Of a stretch of DNA of 64,000 bases, positions 54,024-63,765 are shown in pieces. Source of the DNA: Cephalotus follicularis. Taxonomy: Eukaryota > Streptophyta > Magnoliopsida > Oxalidales > Cephalotaceae. The translations under genes were made by a program, and so were the position numbers. The notes under the pieces were generated by a model. The model had not been told where the DNA came from, ran no database searches, and saw nothing but the letters and a program-made list of their open reading frames with translations. The stretch's first letter is position 1; each line of letters begins with the position of its first letter. The DNA lies in the NCBI GenBank assembly GCA_001972305.1, contig BDDD01000922.1:62001-126000 (forward strand). Direction: 5' to 3'.

Positions 54024-54989
54024 CCATTTATTAATACATAATTATTACCTTATATTCATATAGTGATTATTTAAATTGAATTATTTAATTATATATTCAG
54101 AATTGTTTTGTTTAAAATAAAATCTATTCCTTTATTCACTTTCCTTCTCCCTCTCAAACACTCTCTCCTGTATCTCACTCTTTCCTTTCTCCCTCTCCCT
54201 CACAACTCTATCTTCTTTCCTTCTTATCTTCCCAGAAATCAGCCCACATTCCTTATCCTAGCAGATCCGGTTTCCTTTACTTTCTATCCTTTCCGTTTGG
54301 GTCTCTTTTGCTATATATGTGAGGCCATGCGTTTGAGTCGGCTGCCTCTCTTCTTGTGTGTTGCCACTGCCGAAATTGCTGTGCATTAGGGGCTGTGATT
54401 TTCGTGTTTCTTACTCCATCAATAAGGTTGGTTTCATCAAAGGTTCAATTTAGAATTGTTTTATGGTTAATTGCATAGCATTGTCAAAGTTTTGAATGTG
54501 TATTCTTTCCCCTTTGATTCTTTCGTACAGTTTGTTCTTCTCCAGTTTGTGTCGTCATTACAGGTTAGTTTGTTGTTCTACTGTGATGATTATGCATTGA
54601 TGTTATCCAGAAATAGTTATGCTATGCATGAGTTGCTAGAGATTGCTAGAGAAGGAGTAGTTTTGGTTTCTACCTCCTGCTTTCTATCAATAATAATTCC
54701 TGTGGTTGTAATGATCTGTAGACACATAGGATATGTTATGTAATCTGGTTTTGATGCATGTGATCACCATAAATTGACAGAATTGAAAGTATGCAATTGT
54801 ATGTTATGGTTCAAAGTCCCTGTCACATTGAAATAATTTTCTGTCAACATGCCTTTGTCGAATTCTGTGTTGTAATGTTCCCTGTTAAAAAGAATGTTTT
54901 AAAATTTATAGCCGCAAGTGCACGGATCATGCAGTAACGGGTCGAACGCAGGGAAACGTAAACTAGTTGTAATTTATCCAACCTAAGCG

Positions 54990-55740
54990 AAGTAGTCGTG
55001 GTGGTCGGGAGCAACTCTCCTAAACCTACTTGCTCAAAAACTTCAGAAGGTAACAAATTCACACTTGCTCCTAAATCGAGCAAGGCATGATCGATTTTGG
55101 TGTTACCAATCACACAAGAGATTGTCGGGCAGCCAGGATCTTTATACTTTCGCATCGTGGGTTGCGAAAATAGTGCACTAATGTTTGCTGCCAAGAAAGC
55201 CTTTTTCGGAGTCTGAAGGATCCTCTTTCTAGTGCATAAGTCTTTAAGGACTTTTGCGTAAGAGGGCACCTGCTTGATAGCTTGAAGCAATGGGATATTG
55301 ATTTGAACTTGTTTAAACGTATTGATGATCTTTTCCATTGCGGGGGCTTTCTTATCTAATCCCTTTGGAAAAGGAACTGGGGGATCAAATGAACGCTTGG
55401 GTATTTCCATTAATTGTTCCTTTTCCACTTTTTCTTTCTCTTCTCAAACTTGTTCTTGCATATTCAAATTTGCTGGTTGCGCAAAGGAGTTAACCAACTA
55501 TTCTTTTGCTTTGTCATGCACAAATGACTCAACCAACTCCTCCCTTGATTTTTCTGTTTTATCCGCTGGTTGGTACTCACTTCCACTTCGCAAGGCAAAT
55601 GCTTGGTCGGATGGGCCGGAAGAAGATGATCATTGCGGATTAGATTGCGGTTGGATACGATCAGGCTGAATCATATTCGTCCTAGGATTCGGTTCAGGTT
55701 GTGAAGGCATTTTCCCTTTTTCTCTTGTATGCATCGCAGA
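54990..55740 (-). pseudogene. Element E: gag end and aspartic protease
   Basis: Read on the minus strand, the frame 55428-54990 has EIPKRSFDPPVPFPKGLDKK, KIINTFKQVQINIPLLQAI, PSYAKVLKDLCTRKR and then the active-site region DHALLDLGASVNLLPSEVFE. A D-L-G triad and 'GASVNLLP' are typical of proteases of the Athila/Tat group of gypsy elements. Upstream, 55440-55740 carries GKMPSQPEPNPRTN and QAFALRSGSEYQP in the same frame but with three stops. After LRLDKLQ the sequence leaves the protease and turns into LTR-like DNA. Confidence 0.88.
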
Positions 55741-55746
55741 TGCTAG

Positions 55747-56049
55747 CTAAGAGATTTGCTTTTCTAGGTTGTTGTGACTAGTCATCATAGTGCTCATGAA
55801 CAGCTCAATGTTCTTTTCTAATGATGAAATCCTAGACGTATCTTCCCTTTGGTTCAACAATCCAGGTGTTTGTTGATTTTGGAATTGATTTTGTGGGAAG
55901 GATGGTCTATTTTCATTTTGCGGGAACCTTTGAAATGTTTGCTGTGGTGCAAACTGGCTAGAAAAGTTCGAAGGTTGTCCCGAAAAGTGCGAAGGTGGGG
56001 CACCAACGCTAGAAGGCTGCCCCGAAAAGCTTGATTGTCTGAAGAACAA
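55747..56049 (-). pseudogene. Element E: gag C-terminal region
   Basis: 100 codons, rich in Gln, Phe, Ser and Pro (FAPQQTFQRFPQNENRPSFP and QNQFQNQQTPGLLNQ), then SSLEKNIELFMSTMMTSHNN. This composition and the short helical end match gag C-termini in the Athila/Tat group. The upstream end, near 56045, is preceded in minus sense by TTTGTTCTTCAG, which would also serve as a splice acceptor. A splice site there is only a guess. Confidence 0.7.
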
Positions 56050-56059
56050 ATAAAATATT

Positions 56060-56805
56060 CAAGGTTTTTTATTGATGGAATTGAAACAATAACAATCTAG
56101 GCTTTGTTCTAACCCAAAACCTTGAAAAACTAGCTACTAAACATTGTGAAACTAAAACTAATGAGGGAGGTGGCTATGTCCACACACTCTGCCCTATTTG
56201 GCCGAAATAACATTGTTTATATACTACACAATTGATCAAAAATGGAATAAAAGCAATCGTAGTTACAAAATATGGCAAAAATCTAATCTTTCTATTTCTG
56301 CTGCAGAGGAAGACGTCGACTTCTTCTGAATGGCGTCGATGTCTTTAGGTAAAAGTTGCGATTTGCTGAGGTGCGAGTGAAAGGCGTCGAATCATATGGA
56401 TAAAGACGTCGACTTCTTTGGCTTCAAAAGTTACAGGTTGAATTGGCACAAAGACGTCGCTCCTTTGTGTGAAAGACGTCAATGTCTTGTTCATAGCTCT
56501 TTGTATTGCCCAGAAAAGACGTCGACTTCTAACAAAAGACGTCGACTTCTTTGTTGCAAACCCAGAAAAGTCATCGATGTAGATTAAAGGCGTCGACGCT
56601 TTTGGTCTATTTTCTGCAGAATTTGGCATTTCTTTAATATTTATTCTTTAAGCTCCAATTTTGCACACTTTTGGGTAGTATTCTTGCACTTTGGTCATTT
56701 TGCACTTGTACCTGAAAATCAATATAACACAACCAAAGTAGTATATTCCAAGCATAAAAATATCATAAATAATGCATTAAAAACAACACATTTCTATGCT
56801 AAACA
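56060..56805 (-). repeat. Element E: 5' LTR part, minus strand
   Basis: In minus sense it starts TGTTTAGCATAG and includes 'gattttcaggtacaagtgc', 'gaatactacccaaaagtgtgc' and a GTCGAC array. A possible TATA box, GTATATAAAC, is at 56215-56224. The start matches the LTR at 63766 along its visible 230 bp. The inner limit of the LTR is not certain. Confidence 0.8.
56310..56602. repeat. GACGTCGACTTC-type array in element E LTR
   Basis: Ten or so units (GACGTCGACTTC, GGCGTCGATGTC, GGCGTCGAATC, GACGTCGCTCC, GGCGTCGACGCT and others) lie 15-45 bp apart. The flank GAC...TTC is specific to this family. Confidence 0.87.
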
Positions 56806-56930
56806 TGTAACAATGTTTTACATGTCATATGAAGTTGTTTTACATGTTAGTAATCTTCCGGTATCGAAAAATCCGAGTCTTGGCTGTTGAAAATTGCACA
56901 AATCGCACTAAACTGCTGTTCTGATACCCA

Positions 56931-57119
56931 GAACAGTCGACTGCCCATATGAACAAGTCGACTGTCTAGTTGAGTAGTCGACTGTCTTGTGTTGAGTAGT
57001 CGACTGGACCCCTGATTCAGTCGACTGCCTGTAATCCAGGTTGAGTAGTCGACTGGCCCTGTTGTGTAGTCGAATGCCACCCCTTGTTAGTTGACTGGAT
57101 TTTTGAAACAGTCGGCTGG
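56931..57119. repeat. CAGTCGACTG-type array in element D 3' LTR
   Basis: About eight units match the 5' LTR array at 47951-48142. It lacks the 21-bp unit 'cattgtgcaaacagttgactg' present there at 48006-48026. Confidence 0.9.
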
Positions 57120-58496
57120 AATGTCCTGTAGTTTTCTGTTTTCATCCGTTTATTCTTTCGATGATCCGGGTTTATTTCTAAACATCGTTATGATTCTGTT
57201 TTATGTTCAAAATGAATTTTAGACCCTTATATGAATGTTTTCGTATTGTATAGATTGTTGTGCTACGTGGCACTTTTAAATTATCAGTTATTCATAAGCT
57301 TATCTGTGATCGCGCAAGGTACGGGTTTTTCGTTCCTTGATACACTCTTACTGTTTCGATTCTGTTTTGAGATTAAATACAGATTCTGGTTTTGTTATCA
57401 TTCGGTTTTACGAATATGTTCCTTTTGGTTTATGAATTCCGTATATTTGGATTTTGAAAATAAAGTTGTTTGATATTTTATGAGGTAAATATTCTGACTT
57501 TATGAAATCACTTATGATGCGTTTACGAAATGTTATGTAATCATCTCTTTATTGTGAAATTAAATGAGTTGATTTTCCGATTATGAAAGCATGTGTTTAT
57601 ATCGTTTGAGAATGATTTATGATTACATTTTGAGAAACTTTTCTATGTATTTTAAATGATTTAATGAAATCATAGTTTTTAAAATGGTGATATACTGAGC
57701 TTTTAACCACCTATGGGGGTACCATAGGCATGCTGTGAGCCGGGCACGGGGGCATGACACTTTCCGTAATGGTGTGATTAGTTTACGGCGTCTCTCTGTG
57801 ATATCCTTGGATAGGATTTGTGATAGGGGTCTATGGATCAATCCTAGTTGTATGTTTTTTAGATATGTTTATGGGAATTGTTTGTGTAGTGCCGTATACT
57901 GCAATTCCATTTGGCAATGTGGGTATCGCGAACCCCTTGCTACTATATGATATGTTTTGGTGTTCAGTTATGGATCCAATGTTTTGAAAAGGTACACTTT
58001 ATGGTTTTCAAAGTTATGAATTGGTTTATATGTTTTGCCGTGGGCATTTACAAAGTATGTTTAAATTATTTTATTGCTTAAGATTTCTACTTTAAAGTAC
58101 TTTTGAAATCTTCTTGCTTTACAATATCGTTTACTGCTTTATATTCTATATCCGTACTGAGGTTTGCTCAGCCGCGTTTTTGTTTCCATGCGGCAGGTTA
58201 TCAGGAGCAAAGGGGCAACATGTGATGAGAGTGACTCCCATATGTCTGAGGATCGTCTAGTAGCTGATCCCTTTATGTTATGTGGTCGTAGTGGAACCCG
58301 TTAATTAAACAATATGTTAATTTCGTTTTATAACTTTTGGATTATGCATAAGTTTCAGTTATGATCAGTTTTTATATTTTTGGATATGCTTTAAACCATC
58401 ACGTTTTTAATAAAGATGAACGTTTTAATATGATATGTTATGTTTAGTTTCCGTTATTTGTCCCTGTGGTGACTCCCACATTTCGGGGGTGTTACA

Positions 58497-59563
58497 GGGT
58501 GTGTGAGTCATGTGCTATAGAGATAGCTGGCCCTATATGATGTCAAACATCTTAGTGTTATCGATGGATAAATTGGAAGTGATTATAGGAATGGATCCAT
58601 ACGGATATGTATTGTTATCGGCAGTCTCCAAAATACGATATGAACTTTATGAGTGGATCTTAATGTCCTTTGGGGTGACCAATGCCCCTGCTGAATTCAT
58701 GAACCTTATGTTAAGGGTGTGTAATCCATATCTTGACCAAATCATCGTGATCTCCTTCGATGATGTGTTTGTGCATTCCAAGTCTATGGAATGCTGTGGG
58801 AAGCGGTTGCGCTAAGCATGGCGGGTACGAGATTGTAGGTGGTATGCCAAGTTCAGCAAATATGAATTTTGGTTATCAGAGGTAGTTTTCCTCAGTCATA
58901 TTGTCTCCAGTACCGGTTCATCTGTGGACCTAACAAGGATAGAAGCAGTGAAGGATTGGAAATGGCCAACCAATGTGACTAAGATTCGTAGTTTCTTAGG
59001 CTTAGAGGTCTATTATTGCCGCTTTATCGAAGGATTCTCACGGATTACTGCACCTTGACCCAATTGACACCGAAAGGATGGTGGTTGTTTGGGATGATAG
59101 CTGTGAACGAAGCTTTAAAGAGCTTAAAGTACCGTATGATTCTGCACTGATATGATCCTTGCTGGAAGGCAATGAAGGCTTATGGGATATGGTAATGCAT
59201 CTATAAATGGCTTGGAATGTGCGCTTATGCAGGATGGAAAAGTGATCGCTTATGCCCCAAGGAAGTTGAAGCCTCTTGAGAAGAGTTTTCCAACTCATGG
59301 TCTCGAGTTGGTTGCTATAGTTTTTGCACTACGCAATTTGATGCATTATCTATGTGTTACGGAGTTTAATGATATATATGCAGATCACAAAAGTTTAAAG
59401 CAGTTTTTCTCATAAATGGACCTGACCATGAAGTCGAGGAGATGGATGGAATCTTGCTTAGATCTACATTGAATGAACAGGGTGGTTAGAAGCCCGAATG
59501 CTCCATCCATGTTGACGGATTGATAAAGTTTCATGGTAGAATATATGCTCCTGACAATAAAGA
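58497..59563 (+). pseudogene. Gypsy relic F2: protease end, RT and RNase H
   Basis: It continues 46795 after element D. VCESCAIEIAGPYMMSNILV and MDKLEVIIGMDPYG end the protease. An internal deletion then leads directly to the RT palm: [18 protein letters not shown] and IVISFDDVFVHSKS (the FxDD box as SFDD). FLSHIVS-like and FLGLEVYYCRFIEGFS sequences follow in other frames. RNase H starts near 59190 with GLECALMQDGKVIAYAPRKL, then FPTHGLELVAIVFAL. The relic ends near 59563 with the motif GRIYAPDNK, at the insertion of element G. No frame exceeds about 100 codons in register. Confidence 0.85.
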
Positions 59564-59730
59564 TGTAACAATCGCAAATTCAATGAATGTATATTGTTCC
59601 AATTTTAAATAAAAAATACATTTTAATTGAGTTTATTTGTCCAATTATAATAATTATGTTGTTAGTGAATGCCTGGGTTTGTTTGAAATACCATTCGGCA
59701 AACAAAGTTAAGGAACCCTAAAATCAGCTC

Positions 59731-59813
59731 AAACAGCTGACTGTCACAGGGTAACAGTCGACTGTCTGATGCGAGGTGTGATAGTTGACTGCCTGTTAAA
59801 AACAGCTGACTGG
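59731..59813. repeat. CAGTCGACTG-type array in LTR of G, first block
   Basis: Four units, of which one is CAGTCGACTG and three are CAGCTGACTG or TAGTTGACTG. Confidence 0.8.
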
Positions 59814-60836
59814 AACGGTACAGAATAGGGGTCTGTGCATGCATGAGAGACAGAGCTGTGGCATTGCATGATAGACAGGTGTTAGGCGAAGTCACCAGCT
59901 ACCAGGGCATGCAAAAGGAGTGCCTTGCATGTGCTCTGCACACCTGCAACCTCCAAAACAGAAATGGGAATAAGAGAAAGGTGAGAAAGAAGTGAACATG
60001 TGAGAGAGAGATGGAGGAAATGTTGAAGGGAAGTAATGACACGAACTGAGCCTTATATCAGCTGTACCTGAGCTGACTGAGTGTTAGAAAACACTGAGGA
60101 TAGAGAGAGCTTGCTGGAGAATTATTGGAGCTTGCATGTTGAAGGATTAGAGCTCCAAGAAGGAGTTGAAGCTTTGATTCCTGGTAAGCTTTCAATTTGG
60201 GAGTATGGTTGAAGTTGTAGGCTAACAGTAGTTCCTACGGTTTATATGTATACTATCCATATTGTCACATTTAGAAATGGTAATGAAAAGGATTAAAAAA
60301 TGTGAATGTGAAGCTTAGGGAATTGTTGATAACTCTAATTCGAATTATAGTTGTTGTTAGTTGTCAAGATATGTGTACTGATTCCCTTATGTATAAATAT
60401 ACATCTTCTGTCAACACGTTTAAGATCAATGAATATGGAATTGAGATATATATGACAAAGAGTTCAAAGAGAAATTGTAAAAGGGTAATCTTGAATCTTA
60501 ATAATCTTGTGATAAGCTACTGCTGGGGTAGTAATTGTAACCATATAATTAGTTAAACTTACTGATTACATGACTGCGCCTTCGAGCATGCATTGCATAG
60601 TTCATTTCTACTGAGATTGGAAGGCTAAGTTGGTGAAAGAGCCTTCGAAACACAAAGAGAGAAATCAATCCAAATTGATTTCGGGAATATCGTTTAAGGT
60701 AGGGGTAATGACATGTTATGGAAGATATATTATGCATATCATGTATGTTTAATTTCTGTTTGATTGCATGAGTTGATTTAGTTAGAAAAGGAACATTGAA
60801 ATGGACAACCTGCTACTGTCTGGTCATTTTGGGCAA

Positions 60837-60952
60837 AGCAGTCGACTGTTCTTCATGGCAGTCGACTACTCAAATAAACCAGTCGACTGTTAAGAACAAA
60901 CAGCCGACTACTCAACCAAACAATCGACTGTTCTTGGGAAAAGCCGACTGTC
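60837..60952. repeat. CAGTCGACTG-type array in LTR of G, second block
   Basis: Six units (three CAGTCGACT; the others CAGCCGACT, CAATCGACTG and AAGCCGACTG) at about 20-bp spacing. Confidence 0.87.
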
Positions 60953-62244
60953 CTGGGTTAAAATTATGATACAGGCCCTGATTAGGACTTAAATTTAACG
61001 AAATGAACCTGGCCTCCTTATAGGATGACTGTAATAGTCAATCCTGGCCTTATATAATTACATTTCAGAACTTAAACAACGTATATACTCCTTGTGAGAA
61101 TTTACAAGAGTAACTAGAGTATACAATGACCTTATTGAACCTTGGATTATTGTTGTGCTTACTGTTTGCTGTATATGCCACTGTCATAATCAGTATATAC
61201 TGTTAGGGTGTTCATTAACACTATTGCCCCTTATTTTCAAATGATTGAACCAACTAGTGCTTTAAGCACAAATATGAGTTCCTTACGGTTTTCAAAATGG
61301 AAATGTATGTTTTCAAATGATTACGGGTTTTCCTCCAATGAGAGGTACTATTATTGTACTGAATATCGTTTTCCTCCTACGAGATGTACGATTACTGAAT
61401 TTTTTATATTTCAAAAGAAAACAACCCTATATTACATTTTAACAATTTATGTAATATTACTGAATTTATTGAATTGTTTGTCTATGCTATTGCCGTTATT
61501 CTAGTGATAGGAGACATCACTGGCTACGGAGGTGGTCCTATGTGCCAGGAGTTGGCTAGAGTACCCACCCAAAATGTCTGCAATGTAGAACTTGATTGTT
61601 AAACTGCCCGCTAATGCCGAAAGTAACTGACCTGATCTATATCATCTCCGGAGTGAGGAGTGATAGATAGGTGGTGCACAGTTGGTGCTAGGAGTTAGTG
61701 ACATGTGACACCCAAACCACTGTACTGATTGATTGTACCCTTGTGCAGTATTCTTTAATTGTATTGTCTATGGTCACTTGGCATGGTTGCTTATATATTG
61801 GAATAATTAATTATGTTATTTTCAATATAAAATGTCATATATGTTGCATTTATATATTCCTTATCATGCATTATCTTCCTACTTCGCCAAGTGAGGAGCC
61901 CCTACAATTTCATATTAAGTGAAGGTATTCGGGAAGGCACGCTGCTGAAGCTTGGAGAGCTTTTATCCTGTTTAAGGTTGTTATTTATGTTGTATTGTAT
62001 CTGTATGGAACGATTCGCACTCCGTTGTTGTTATGGTTGTACTTTCCTTATGTATAAGGATATTGTTGGATTGTACCTGCACGTAGTATGGGCTGCGTGC
62101 GGATGACTTGTATTTTATAATCCAGATATGAATGCTTCTGCTTAGATCATTGAATTGTTGAATGAGAATGCTGGATTATATTTATTTCTGATATCACCAT
62201 ATATGCTTGTCGCTAACGGAATTGAGAGGCGGGGTGTGACGGCA

Positions 62245-62256
62245 TGGTATCATAGC
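62245..62256 (+). promoter_or_regulatory. Primer-binding site of element G
   Basis: TGGTATCATAGC matches the initiator tRNA-Met site except at one base. Confidence 0.85.
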
Positions 62257-62345
62257 ATATTCCATATATGCTAGCTGGGATAAGTTTCTCGGAAAATTAT
62301 GTGAATTGTTTCCTAATGATTATGTCATTACATATAGGAAACTGA

Positions 62346-63440
62346 ATGGACCTACAAAGAGAAAGAAGGGGAAGGCATAGAGCCGCCGAAGGATTCAATG
62401 CACCGCCAGTGCACGAACATAATCCGCCAGCGAATGAAGGAGTGAATATTCCCCCAGCGCATGATGAGAGGAGTAACTTTGACCTCATGGCTGACCTCTT
62501 CCAACAGCAGACGCAAGCTAATGCGGCAAACATGGAACAGATTCGGAAAATGTACGAGGCTAACCGGGCCTATCATCAGGCTCCTGAATCTTGTCATACT
62601 GGTGGATTTGGCAGAGATCTAGAGCGGTTTATGAGACAGAATCCTCCAACATTCAACGGTGAGCTGAATGCTACTGTGGTCGAGCAGTGGATAAGAGACC
62701 TGGAGAAAATATTTGTTGCCTTGGAATGTACTGATGAGCGAAAACTCAACTTTGCTGTATACCGCTTATGGGGCGAGGGTACCTATTGGTGGGAAAGGAC
62801 TGAAGCAAAATGGGAATCTCGCAGACATGACAGGACTTGGGACAGATTTTAGTCTGAGTTCCTTGAAACTTATGTGCCACAGATAGAACGTGACCGGAGG
62901 GAGACTGAACTGATGGAGTTACGTTAAGGAGACATGACGGTAGCTCAGTACCAGACCAGATTTGTGGAGCTGGCAAGACATACACCTTATCTTGTGGAGG
63001 GTGAATCATGGATGATCCGAAGGTTTTTGAAAGGCCTTTGACCTGACATCAGATCTAAACTGTTGATGTTACAGCTAACCTCTTCTGTAGATGTTGCTGA
63101 GAGGGGGATGTTCTAGAAGCAGATGCGAATGAAAGGAGAGCGGAATGGTCTCGTACTAATCAATCGAGGGCCGCACAGTCATAGGGGCAAGGGAGTAATA
63201 ATCCTGATAAGTCAACAAAGTCCGACAACAGGGGTCAAGGAGGTTCTCGACATAGAAATTCACGATCAAGGACACCTAGCCAAAACAGTCAACAGAATCC
63301 AGGTGGATGTACTTTTTGTGGTCGTCAGAATCATGCCGAGACTGAATGCTGGAAGAAGATGGGAAAGTTCTTGAGGTATGGTTCCCAAGATCACATGCTG
63401 AATAATTTCCCAATGATGAGGGATCAAGCACGCGGCCAAC
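62346..63440 (+). pseudogene. Element G: gag
   Basis: It begins MDLQRERRGRHRAAEG at 62346, 90 bp after the primer site, and is open for 168 codons. It shows AHDERSNFDLMADLFQQQTQ, FGRDLERFMRQNPPTFNGEL, VEQWIRDLEKIFVALECTDE and YRLWGEGTYWWERTEAKWES. A TAG at 62850 ends the frame; SEFLETYVPQIERDRRETEL and GDMTVAQYQTRFVELARHTP follow. More stops are at 62926 (TAA), 63041 and 63115. The C-terminal CCHC knuckle CTFCGRQNHAETEC at about 63308 is complete, but it lies in a different frame from the start. The order and spacing are those of element A gag (33531), and the two are clearly sisters. Confidence 0.92.
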
Positions 63441-63446
63441 AAGGAA

Positions 63447-63765
63447 GTGCTTGATGTAAATGGTAGTGTTGCGGTTGCCCAACCGCGGAAGGATACTGGG
63501 AAGGGGATTGTGAAAGGTAGGGTCTACACCTTATCTACAGATGATGTGCCAGAATCTACTACTATTGTGGGAGGTACTATTTATATATCTGGCATACTAG
63601 CTCATGTATTGATTGACCCTGGTGCGACGCATTCATTCATTGCATCAGAATTTGCTCGCAATTTGCATGGTATCACTTCTAGATTGCCTTATGTATTGGA
63701 GGTGAGTATTCCTGCGGGTACTTGTCTTCTATCTGACACTATAATGAAAGATTGTGAGATCATGG
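63447..63765 (+). pseudogene. Element G: aspartic protease, cut by an E-type LTR
   Basis: Frame 63447-63794 contains RKDTGKGIVKGRVYTLSTDD, IVGGTIYISGILAHVLIDPG and ATHSFIASEFARNLHG. The active site reads DPG, as in element A, then EVSIPAGTCLLSDTIMKD. It is cut at 63765 by the LTR start TGTTTAGCATA. The rest of the protease and all of pol lie beyond the window, if they exist. Confidence 0.92.

Larger units (their letters stand above)
54876..56805 (-). mobile_element. Element E: Athila/Tat-like gypsy remnant with TGTAA duplication
   Basis: On the plus strand it runs TGTTCCCTG to CTAAACA, 1930 bp, with TGTAA at 54871-54875 and 56806-56810. The D LTR is continuous without it. In minus sense it begins with an LTR (TGTTTAGCATAG, same as the LTR at 63766). 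It then passes through a gag C-terminus and a protease, and jumps near 54990 to an LTR-end-like stretch (GCGTTCGACCCG...GTGCACTTGCGG). Pol is wholly absent. Both ends and the duplication are intact, so the loss was internal. Confidence 0.85.
46796..58496 (+). mobile_element. Chromovirus D, whole, GGGTG duplication
   Basis: TGGAATACCC (mutated TGTAATACCC) to GGTGTTACA, flanked by perfect GGGTG at 46791-46795 and 58497-58501. It comprises a 5' LTR, primer site, gag, protease, RT, RNase H, a deleted integrase, chromodomain, polypurine tract and a 3' LTR that holds element E. The two LTRs are alike over nearly their whole length, differing by scattered substitutions and one 21-bp unit, so D is among the youngest insertions in the window. 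Its integrase lost the zinc finger and first catalytic Asp, so it cannot be autonomous. Confidence 0.93.
53840..58496 (+). repeat. Element D: 3' LTR, interrupted by element E
   Basis: The parts 53840-54875 and 56806-58496 match the 5' LTR closely. It starts with the unmutated TGTAATACCC and ends GGTGTTACA. Element E lies at the TGTAA duplication. The open frames at 54108-54389, 54471-54743, 57231-57473 and 57735-57950 mirror those of the 5' LTR. Confidence 0.93.
59564..62241 (+). mobile_element. Chromovirus G: 5' LTR
   Basis: It starts TGTAACAATCG and ends GGGGTGTGACG (the last CA mutated to CG), 2678 bp. A primer site follows at once, so this is a 5' LTR. It shares 'cgccaagtgaggagcccc' near 61883, 'acgtagtatgggctgcg' near 62084 and the end with LTRs L1 and A'. 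Two GTCGAC blocks lie at 59731-59813 and 60837-60952. The open frames inside (59662-59895, 60302-60556, 61208-61504, 61698-61922) are not like known proteins. It interrupts relic F2. Confidence 0.9.

Noticed and set aside
54844-56049. Pararetrovirus or host aspartic protease origin for element E
   Set aside because: The DLGASVNLLP motif and the preceding gag sequence are those of Athila/Tat gypsy elements, and the insert has TG..CA ends with a 5-bp duplication.
60302-60556. 84-codon frame in the LTR of G
   Set aside because: No motif, no counterpart in related LTRs; chance frame.
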